From CAYSAQ01 sp964429235 (GTDB lineage Bacteria > Margulisbacteria > Riflemargulisbacteria > GWF2-35-9 > DYQY01), in contig CAYSAQ010000017.1 of assembly GCA_964429235.1 (NCBI GenBank), forward strand, positions 1 to 30,006: a stretch of DNA of 30,006 nucleotides. Reading direction: 5' to 3'. How positions within the stretch are numbered: the first letter of the stretch is position 1; every line of letters starts with the position of its first letter. The translations under genes were made by a program, and so were the position numbers. This document shows, in pieces, positions 25,001 to 30,006 of this stretch. Below the pieces are notes generated by a model. That model made no database searches and was not told the DNA's origin. It saw nothing but the letters and a program-made list of their open reading frames with translations.

Positions 25001-25193
25001 TCATAGCTTGTTTAACATCTTCTGCACCAGAAGAAATACAACCTGTACCAAAACAAAGCATTACATGATGAATATTTTGTTGTATTAACTCTTTTTCTAC
25101 TTGAGTAATATCTGAATTTCGTAATGAGAATGTTGTTTTTAGGTTATTTTTTATTATTTCTAAATCATTTATGTTTTGTATAAGTTCTGACAT
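22017..25193 (-). CDS. hydB: HydB/NuoF-like diaphorase fused to a GltD-like NAD(P)H:FAD module
   Basis: A 1058-residue fusion. Residues 40-125 form the thioredoxin-like [2Fe-2S] domain (Cys47, 52, 84, 88). Residues about 150-560 are NuoF-like, with the FMN/NADH motif GRGGAGF (202-208), an SLBB-type part and a [4Fe-4S] site (Cys491, 494, 497, 537). Residues about 565-1050 are a GltD/NfnB-type module: two Cys clusters (567-584; 619-631), FAD motif GAGPAGLSC (676-684), NAD(P) motif GGGNAAIDAA (807-816), the closing GGDVVLGAASVVDAIACG and a final Cys cluster (1038, 1041, 1050). The usual C-terminal two-cluster ferredoxin of HydB is replaced. This suggests NADPH may join the H2/NADH/ferredoxin reaction. 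It overlaps hydC by one base. Confidence 0.93.
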   Translation of the reverse strand: MSELIQNINDLEIIKNNLKTTFSLRNSDITQVEKELIQQNIHHVMLCFGTGCISSGAEDVKQAMKEEIEKYNISDKITLVETGCNGFCAGGPIAVVYPGAFFYTKITPEDARKIVSQHLVEGQPVESLVFQDPNNKKGISQYNDIPFFSKQNPKVLRNKGMIAAESLEEAIGRGAYFAIEKALREMTPVQIIEEVKKSGLRGRGGAGFLTGLKWEFCSKAQGDIKYIICNADEGDPGAFMDRSLLESDPHAVIEGMMIAARAIGSSTGYVYCRAEYPLAIKRLNVAIEDCRRRGLLGNNIFGSDFSFDLHISQGAGAFVCGEETALMRSIEGKRGEPRQRPPFPANQGLWEKPSVLNNVETLGNISMIILDGADSYRSIGTEKSPGTKIFALTGKVNNVGLVEVDMGIPLGDIIYDIGGGIPDGKKFKAAQLGGPSGGCVPKEHLNVPVDYESLNKLGAIMGSGGLIVMDNDTCMVDVARFFLEFIQEESCGKCSPCRVGTKRMWEILERICNGQGVEGDVEKLIELGEVIKDTSLCGLGQTAPNPVLSTIRHFRAEYDAHIRDHHCEAGVCPSLVRASCQSACPAGVDVPGFISLVGEKRYAEAIRLHRERNPFAAVCARVCFHTCENKCKRETIDEPISIRGIKRFMIDQEITVQLPEIKENKINAGKKIAIVGAGPAGLSCAYFLARLGYKPHVFESEPRPGGMLVQAIPSYRLPREILAREIRMIEGMGVEIFTGKSLGKDFTINSLKDDGYDAVFIGIGAQKSVKLGIPGEDATNIVDALDFLRQYNLRGSVPVGKKVAIIGGGNAAIDAARTALRLGAENVTVVYRRTKEGMPAYAEEIEEAEQEGVKLQLLTSPIEVLNTDGMVSGLLCHPMSLGDFDKSGRRRPEDKTGKEFTIYVDQVITAIGQKVDAEFLEIPLTDYKTVAVQPKTGQTSRPWVFAGGDVVLGAASVVDAIACGEKSAVGIDTYLTGKDNSFWREDKEVQTAYNPDADPVPYPREKLNLISVDRRKNNFDEVEIAWTESVAIRQSERCLRCDYGKKSVGCASVQEGVK

Positions 25194-25729
25194 TATAGTT
25201 CTCCTTTATCAGCTGTTTCTGAGGTATAAAAAGAATTTATTATATCGGAAACTTTAGCAGGACGAACCCGTTTATAAACTTCATCATCAATAGACATAGT
25301 AGGTGCTAGCCCACAAGCTCCAAAGCATCTTGCTATTTCTAACGAGAACATATTATCTTCAGTTGTTTCACCAACATCTATCCCAAGTTTATTTTTAATA
25401 GAATCCAGCACAGCTTTTCCACCTCTAACATAACATGCTGTTCCCATACAAACTCTAATTAAATGTTTACCTCTTGGAACAGTAGTAAAGAAAGAATAAA
25501 AGCTGACAACACCGGCCACTTCACTATAAGATTTGTCTAATCCAGCGGAGATTTTTTTTAAAGCTTTTTCTGGGAGATATCCGAACATTCCTTGGGTTAT
25601 TTGTAGTATGGGTATGAGTGCTCCTGGTTTGTCCTTGTATTCTTCGATTATCCCATCCAGATCTTTTAAAAGTTCTTCTTCGGGAATTTCTTGACCTTCG
25701 CAACAATTACATTGTTTCTGCTCACTCAT
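25193..25729 (-). CDS. hydC: HydC/NuoE-like [2Fe-2S] subunit
   Basis: A 178-residue NuoE-type protein: helical N-terminal part (IPILQITQGMFGYLPEKAL) and a thioredoxin-like fold with [2Fe-2S] ligands Cys94, Cys99, Cys135 and Cys139 (CMGTAC...CFGAC). It passes electrons between the NuoF-like diaphorase and the hydrogenase subunit. An extra cysteine group (CNCC, residues 7-10) sits at the N-terminus. It is the first gene of the hydC-hydB-hydA operon, with a good ribosome binding site (AAAGGAG) and a clear promoter upstream. Confidence 0.95.
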   Translation of the reverse strand: MSEQKQCNCCEGQEIPEEELLKDLDGIIEEYKDKPGALIPILQITQGMFGYLPEKALKKISAGLDKSYSEVAGVVSFYSFFTTVPRGKHLIRVCMGTACYVRGGKAVLDSIKNKLGIDVGETTEDNMFSLEIARCFGACGLAPTMSIDDEVYKRVRPAKVSDIINSFYTSETADKGEL

Positions 25730-25768
25730 AATTTTCTCCTTTAGTTAAATGAAGTTCTACCTAATAAA

Positions 25769-25798
25769 AGAATATCGTAGGAGATGATATCTCGTCAA
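25769..25798 (-). promoter_or_regulatory. Promoter of the hydCBA operon
   Basis: On the minus strand TTGACG (25793-25798) and TATTCT (25769-25774) are 18 bases apart, about 40 bases before the hydC start. The spacer holds an inverted repeat GAGAT-GAT-ATCTC (about 25781-25793) that could be an operator. It does not match the Rex (redox repressor) consensus. Confidence 0.65.
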
Positions 25799-25854
25799 TA
25801 AATCGAGGACTAATTGAAAATGGAAGGCCTGTTAAGGCTAAAAAAAATGTAAAT

Positions 25855-26985
25855 CTATTTGTTGAAATTATTCAAAATTGAAGGTAATACATTTTTATTA
25901 AATACATCAGGGATGATGTAGTCTTTTTGTAATTCATTATCCTTAAGAACACTAGATATTCCTTTTGCTGCTTGGATAAAATGACTTAACTCTATGTTTT
26001 TAATATTATTCTCTAAAATAGCTTTAACAAATCCAGGATAACCAATCGCGTTATTTATCTGATTAGGGAAATCGCTTCTGCCTGTCGCAATAATTCCATC
26101 AAACTCCACTGGTAATTTTGAAGGTAGTATTTCTGGGTCAGGATTAGCAAGAGCAAAAATAATTGGTTCATTATTCATAGTTGCTACCATAGAAGAATTT
26201 AAAACACCGCCAACAGAAACACCTATGAATATGTCTTTTCCTTTTACAGCATCAGTTAGGTTACCTTCATTATTTTGATTATTTATTAGTTTAAGAATTT
26301 CTGATTTGTATTTATTAAGGTCTGTTCTGTTTTCATGTACTATTCCTTTGCTGTCACAAATGCATATTTCTTTAAATCCATAAGCAAAAAGTAATCTAGC
26401 GATAGCTAACCCAGCAGCCCCCGCGCCATTAATTATAATACTACTTGTCTCTGGAGTTCTTTTTGTTAGTTTTAAAGAGTTGATTAGTCCAGCTAATACA
26501 ATGATTGCTGTTCCGTATTGGTCATCATGAAATACAGGTATATTTACTTTATCTACTAGTTTGTCGAATATTTCAAAACAATTTGGAGCGCTTATGTCTT
26601 CTAAATGTATAAGACTAAATGAAGGTGCTAGTGTGCTTATTGTTGTCACAATAGTATCAACGTCGGTTGTGTTAAGTAATAATGGGTATGCGTTTATATC
26701 TGCAAATGACTTGTAGATCATTGCTTTACCTTCCATTACAGGCATTGCAGCTTCTGCTCCAACGTTTCCTAGCCCAAGAACGGCTGTGCCGTCTGTAAAC
26801 ATACCAACGGTGTTCCCAATAATAGTATAGTCATTTACTTTGGATTTATCTTCGTGGATTGCTTTAACTACTTCTGCTACTCCAGGTGTGTATACTTTAG
26901 CTAATGTTTCGTTGTCATTTATTTCAACTTTATTAGTTACTTCAATTTTCCCTTTGTTGTGTAGCTTTGCTATTTCTTCGTTCAT
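25855..26985 (-). CDS. NAD(P)-dependent malic enzyme (short bacterial type)
   Basis: A 376-residue enzyme converting malate to pyruvate and CO2 with reduction of NAD(P). Visible: catalytic Tyr in LAKVYTPGVAEV, Lys in GKAMIYKSFADI, metal-binding Glu-Asp in HLEDISAPNCFEI and FHDDQYGTA, the nucleotide motif IINGAGAAGLAIARLL, and FALANPDPEI near the end. It overlaps pyrF by 4 bases (ATGA) and is the last gene of the rplY-pyrE-pyrF unit, an unusual companion for pyrimidine genes. Cofactor preference cannot be read with confidence. Confidence 0.94.
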   Translation of the reverse strand: MNEEIAKLHNKGKIEVTNKVEINDNETLAKVYTPGVAEVVKAIHEDKSKVNDYTIIGNTVGMFTDGTAVLGLGNVGAEAAMPVMEGKAMIYKSFADINAYPLLLNTTDVDTIVTTISTLAPSFSLIHLEDISAPNCFEIFDKLVDKVNIPVFHDDQYGTAIIVLAGLINSLKLTKRTPETSSIIINGAGAAGLAIARLLFAYGFKEICICDSKGIVHENRTDLNKYKSEILKLINNQNNEGNLTDAVKGKDIFIGVSVGGVLNSSMVATMNNEPIIFALANPDPEILPSKLPVEFDGIIATGRSDFPNQINNAIGYPGFVKAILENNIKNIELSHFIQAAKGISSVLKDNELQKDYIIPDVFNKNVLPSILNNFNK

Positions 26986-27794
26986 AGGTATGAATTAATC
27001 TCTGTTTTATATTCAATAGCTTTTGCTTCAGCTACTTGAATATAATCTTCTTTGCTAGAGGCATAGGTAACGCCTCTAGATACATTAAATAGATATCGGT
27101 CTTTTCCTTTTTTATTAGCTGTTAAAATATCGGATACTTTTCCGCCTTGTGCGCCAATACCAGGTACTAGAATATAGCTATTAATAAGTTCTTCTTCTAC
27201 AAGATCAAAATAGTCTGGATTTGTAGCACCCATTACTGCACCACAATTATTGAAGTCTTTATCCCAACCACTAACTAGTTCAGCAGTTTTTTGAAATAAA
27301 TATTTATCATCATTTGTTTTAATCATTTCCAACTCTTTTGAGCTAGGATTAGATGTAAGAACTAAGACAAATGAATATCTATCTTTGTATTCTAGGAAAG
27401 GTACAATAGAGTCGCTTCCCATATAAGGAGCCAATGTTACTGAGTCTACATTAAGCTCTTCAAAGGCTGCTTTAGCATACATCTTTGCAGTGTTTCCAAT
27501 ATCCCCTCTTTTAACATCAAGAATAACTGGAATATTTTCTGGTATATAGGCTAGAGTTTGTTTGAGAAGTTCCATGCCATAATCACCAAGTGCTTCATAA
27601 AAAGCAATATTTGGTTTGTATGCACAAACATGATTCTTTGTTGCGTCTATAATTCCCTTTAGAAAAACTAAAAGTGGCTCTTTCTCCGTTTCTTTTAAGA
27701 AAGAAGGTATCTTTGCTTCATCAATATCTAATCCAACAACTAGAGATGATTTGTTAAGACTTTGAGCTTTTTTTAACTTTTCTACAAAGTTCAT
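26982..27794 (-). CDS. pyrF: Orotidine 5'-phosphate decarboxylase (type 2)
   Basis: A 270-residue enzyme of the longer type 2 (TIGR02127-like) subfamily. The catalytic motif is ILDVKRGDIGNT (Asp-Lys-Asp array); other marks are VGLDID near the start, CAYKPNIAFYEALG, and LVPGIGAQGGK near the end. It decarboxylates OMP to UMP, the last step of pyrimidine synthesis. Its ATG overlaps the pyrE stop by one base, and its own stop overlaps the malic enzyme start, so translation is coupled. Confidence 0.96.
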   Translation of the reverse strand: MNFVEKLKKAQSLNKSSLVVGLDIDEAKIPSFLKETEKEPLLVFLKGIIDATKNHVCAYKPNIAFYEALGDYGMELLKQTLAYIPENIPVILDVKRGDIGNTAKMYAKAAFEELNVDSVTLAPYMGSDSIVPFLEYKDRYSFVLVLTSNPSSKELEMIKTNDDKYLFQKTAELVSGWDKDFNNCGAVMGATNPDYFDLVEEELINSYILVPGIGAQGGKVSDILTANKKGKDRYLFNVSRGVTYASSKEDYIQVAEAKAIEYKTEINSYL

Positions 27795-28318
27795 TATATT
27801 TTCAGGTCTTTGATCGTTAGAAGTGTATCGTATTTGAAATCTTCTTTTTCAATGTTTTCTTGAGCTCCTTGCAGACGATCTATTGTTCCAAGAATACCTG
27901 TCACATTGTAACCTTGGCCTCTAAGAATCTTTGCAGACATTAGAGCGGCTCCAGCTGTAGTAAGAATATCCTCTATTAGTAGAATGCTTTTAGCTCCTTC
28001 TACTTTACCTTCAACCATTTTTGAAGTGCCATAATCTTTTTCAGCCTTACGAACGATAATGAAATCGATACCAGCCTTCATGCTTATAGCAGCTGCAATA
28101 GCAACAGCCCCTAATTCAGGAGCTGCTAGTAAATCTGTATCTGGATATTCTTTTTTTATCTTTTCAGCAAAAGCATCAGATAAAAGGTTAAGAATATCGC
28201 TTTTTGTTTCAAATAGATATTTGTCTAAATAGTAATTACTTTTTTTTCCAGAACGAAGAATAAACTCACCTTCTAGATAAGCTGCATCTTTGATTTTGCT
28301 TGCTAATTCTTCTAACAT
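27794..28318 (-). CDS. pyrE: Orotate phosphoribosyltransferase
   Basis: A 174-residue protein. The flexible loop region EKDYGTSKMVEG and the PRPP-binding motif SILLIEDILTTAGAAL mark PyrE; the motif has TTAGA where most have TTGGS. It makes OMP from orotate and PRPP, feeding the adjacent pyrF product. The start lies 1 base after the rplY stop. Confidence 0.94.
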   Translation of the reverse strand: MLEELASKIKDAAYLEGEFILRSGKKSNYYLDKYLFETKSDILNLLSDAFAEKIKKEYPDTDLLAAPELGAVAIAAAISMKAGIDFIIVRKAEKDYGTSKMVEGKVEGAKSILLIEDILTTAGAALMSAKILRGQGYNVTGILGTIDRLQGAQENIEKEDFKYDTLLTIKDLKI

Positions 28319-28319
28319 A

Positions 28320-28877
28320 TTATCCCTTAACTGTAAAAGTCGGTTGTTTTGGTGATAATTTTATTATTTCAGCACTAGGAGGAAGTATTAAATCTTTTAT
28401 TTGTAATTGTTCCTTGATATCTAGATTAGTAACATCTGCATCAATATGTACTGGTATTTCTTGAGGTAGTATGAAAAGAGGAATATAGTCTACTTTTTGT
28501 TGTAACATTCCACCTTTTTGAACTCCAGTAGAAGAACCTGTAGGTTTTAGAGCTACTTTTACTCTAATTTTTGTTTTTTCATTTACTGTTTTTAAGTCAA
28601 TATGAAGAATTTGTTTTGTAATAGGATGTACCTGAATTTCATAACAAATTGTATTGATAGTTTTGCCATCAACGTCAAAAGAAAATAGAGTATTTCTTCC
28701 TCTAGGTCCTTTTAGTAGTGTATTACTTACTAATTTGTAGTCTAAAAGAATACTTAAGTTTTCTTTTAGATCTGTACCATATACTTCTGCTGGGATTAAA
28801 TTCTTTGCTCTAAGCTGTTTTACTTTTTCTTTACCGAATTCTGTGCGTTTTATTACTTCTATTTTTACTGTTTCCAT
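28320..28877 (-). CDS. rplY: 50S ribosomal protein L25/TL5/CTC
   Basis: A 185-residue two-domain form: the 5S rRNA-binding L25 domain (residues about 1-90; KRTEFGKEKVKQLRAKNLIPAEVYG) and the C-terminal TL5/CTC beta domain (about 95-180; VPLFILPQEIPVHIDADVT-like region). It binds 5S rRNA in the large subunit. AAGGAG lies 11 bases upstream of the start. It heads the unit with pyrE, pyrF and malic enzyme; the more usual neighbour pth is absent. Confidence 0.94.
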   Translation of the reverse strand: METVKIEVIKRTEFGKEKVKQLRAKNLIPAEVYGTDLKENLSILLDYKLVSNTLLKGPRGRNTLFSFDVDGKTINTICYEIQVHPITKQILHIDLKTVNEKTKIRVKVALKPTGSSTGVQKGGMLQQKVDYIPLFILPQEIPVHIDADVTNLDIKEQLQIKDLILPPSAEIIKLSPKQPTFTVKG

Positions 28878-28934
28878 CTGCCATCACTCCTTAAGCTACT
28901 TCAGTCATTTGTCGCATTGATTTACGACCAAAAT

Positions 28935-28963
28935 ATTCTATCATGTATTGGAAATGGGGACAA
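28935..28963 (-). promoter_or_regulatory. Promoter of the rplY-pyrE-pyrF-malic enzyme unit
   Basis: On the minus strand TTGTCC (28958-28963) and TAGAAT (28935-28940) are 17 bases apart, placing the message start about 50 bases before the rplY ATG. Confidence 0.6.
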
Positions 28964-29000
28964 TAACCCACTTGTTCCAGCCATGATAATATTAAGTATT

Positions 29001-29828
29001 TTAGAATAAATATACCGTTGGAAAGGCAGATTTAATCCATAAATATTCACTACCCTCATTACGAGTAATATGGAAATCCAAGAAGCTTAATTTGCTATAA
29101 AAATTATCATATACGTCTTGCTTACAATTTAAATTGATTTCTGGATATTTATAGAATCTCGTCATATTATTAATATATAAATCAATAAGCACTCTTCCTA
29201 AAATATATGCAGATAAGTACTTTTTATTCTCTATTTCTTGAAAATTAGGATAAAATGTAGCAACATGAATACTGTTAGGACTAACAATTAACTCAATATC
29301 TCCAAAATACTTTTTCTTACTATACTTTCCTTTAATACTACAGTGAAAACTACTTTTTGCATTACTAGATTTGATCTTTATCTCAAATCTTTCATTAAAT
29401 TTTTTCCTAGCAAACACAAATGCCTCATGTTTGCTATTTTTTAACAATGCTTGTTTAATATCATTATCGAATTTATCTGTACCTTCTGATTCAAATTTAA
29501 AACATGACTTGTAAGTATATTTAGTTTCATCAATTGTTTTTAAATACTTATCAATGACTTTCATCCTAGAACTATTTATTTTTTCATTTTTAAGCCCTTC
29601 TACATCCTTAATGAAATCACATAAAAATATAAGGTCAGAAGTTCTCATATAATTAATAACCTCTACTAATAGAGGTCTTGGTAATTGATTTATTACTTTA
29701 GAGATGTTTTCTAAATCATTCATATGATTAGTTATATATGAGGCAATCCTAGACCCATTATTTCCATACTTAGAAATTGTATCTACATGCTTATTTTTTA
29801 AAGCTATTACTTTAAATTGAATCTTCAT
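29001..29828 (-). CDS. Hypothetical protein, unrecognised
   Basis: A 275-residue protein from ATG at 29828 (MKIQFKVIALKNKHVD); a longer frame would need a TTG start at 29918 and reads through a palindromic region, so the ATG is preferred. It is Lys/Asn/Ile-rich and soluble, with no signal peptide or membrane helix and no motif I recognise. The N-terminal half is helical (NHMNDLENISKVINQLP, VINYMRTSDLIFLCDF); the C-terminal half looks beta-rich (FHCSIKGKYSKKKYFGDIEL). No strong ribosome binding site was seen. It stands alone between rplY's promoter and the window edge. Its base composition is more AT-rich than its neighbours', which could mean recent gain. Confidence 0.6.
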   Translation of the reverse strand: MKIQFKVIALKNKHVDTISKYGNNGSRIASYITNHMNDLENISKVINQLPRPLLVEVINYMRTSDLIFLCDFIKDVEGLKNEKINSSRMKVIDKYLKTIDETKYTYKSCFKFESEGTDKFDNDIKQALLKNSKHEAFVFARKKFNERFEIKIKSSNAKSSFHCSIKGKYSKKKYFGDIELIVSPNSIHVATFYPNFQEIENKKYLSAYILGRVLIDLYINNMTRFYKYPEINLNCKQDVYDNFYSKLSFLDFHITRNEGSEYLWIKSAFPTVYLF

Positions 29829-29885
29829 ACTAATGTATCGTTTTTTATATATATAAATCCCATTAATGTGGGTATGTTTAAACAA

Positions 29886-29953
29886 GGCCTCCCCCAGCTC
29901 AATGTCACTCCCTTTCAAGCTTTCAAGGGAGTCTGTGACTACTAAGTCACATT
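29886..29953. repeat. Cluster of small inverted repeats near the window edge
   Basis: CTCCCTT/AAGGGAG (about 29907-29931), enclosed by GTCAC/GTGAC with a 3-base asymmetry, is followed by GTGACT/AGTCAC-like arms (29935-29950). No T-run. They could be a structured RNA, an operator for the unknown gene downstream on the minus strand, or an integration-site relic. Confidence 0.4.
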
Positions 29954-30006
29954 TGGTGGAGCAATTGGTATTATTATCGAACCCGCATTTTTTACGTAGA
30001 CCTGCG
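29954..30006 (-). ncRNA. Possible degenerate tRNA/tmRNA-like 3' end, cut by the window
   Basis: On the minus strand the sequence ends TTGCTCCACCA, typical of a tmRNA or tRNA acceptor end with encoded CCA, preceded by TGCGGGTTCGATA, which looks like a T-arm. The 3' half of the T stem (expected CCCGC) is not there; AATAATACC sits in its place, so the fold is broken as read. It may be a relic or an attachment site left by integration at a tmRNA or tRNA gene. The upstream part is outside the window, so this is a tentative call. Confidence 0.25.

Noticed and set aside
22017..25193. Reading hydB-gltD as two genes joined by a missed stop
   Set aside because: The frame is continuous through the junction (residues 555-590) with plausible coding sequence, and no internal ribosome binding site and ATG pair was evident there.
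28891..28944. 17-residue leader-like ORF upstream of rplY (MIEYFGRKSMRQMTEVA)
   Set aside because: Its ATG overlaps the -10 element of the rplY promoter, so it would not be in the transcript from that start. No family resemblance was seen.

Overview
The window reads as a low-GC, Gram-negative-type (outer-membrane-bearing) fermentative anaerobe, most likely a metagenome-assembled genome. A trimeric NAD-linked [FeFe] hydrogenase, D-lactate dehydrogenase and malic enzyme point to H2-coupled fermentation, and no respiratory complex is visible. A beta-barrel protein carrying SLH-like repeats suggests a diderm of the kind found among the candidate phyla near Cyanobacteria (Margulisbacteria-like). 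That placement is inference only. A 100-N gap flanked by an exact 55-bp duplication shows scaffolded short-read assembly.

Layout. 1-252: 5' part of a metallo-beta-lactamase-fold hydrolase (minus). 253-648: gene-free, filled with palindromic G/C-run repeats. 649-3495: plus-strand operon of a DUF2344 protein, a GAF/PAS protein with a degenerate histidine-kinase core, an RsbW-like ATPase and a 54-residue Cys-rich protein whose last codons lie in a 132-bp repeat; three copies follow in tandem. 8529-3866 (minus): tightly packed accD-accA-ybgC-like thioesterase-tRNA-Leu(CAA)-rho-DUF368 unit. 8702-15302 (plus): a 1502-residue secreted repeat protein overlapping a PorV-like barrel with C-terminal SLH-like repeats. 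15463-15930: a DUF559 endonuclease gene bounded by structured inverted repeats. 15939-20186: lone response regulator, apt-yfcE pair, TetR regulator divergent from D-lactate dehydrogenase, and a YihY membrane protein. 25729-20241 (minus): hydC-hydB-hydA, where hydB is fused to a GltD-like NADPH/FAD module. 28877-25855 (minus): rplY-pyrE-pyrF-malic enzyme. 29001-29828: unknown protein; window edge: a degenerate tRNA/tmRNA-like 3' end.

How it works together. The hydrogenase operon would balance NADH, possibly NADPH, and reduced ferredoxin against H2; lactate dehydrogenase and malic enzyme act on the same pools. The acc genes feed fatty-acid synthesis, and DUF368 recycles undecaprenyl phosphate for the envelope. 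The giant protein and SLH-barrel pair look like a surface system.

The most novel signal is the DUF559 gene with matched, structurally conserved ends, plus smaller gene-free palindrome pairs of the same general architecture at two other loci. One of these has been captured into, and duplicated with, the 3' end of a host gene. Together they suggest an endonuclease-linked mobile repeat family with non-autonomous derivatives.
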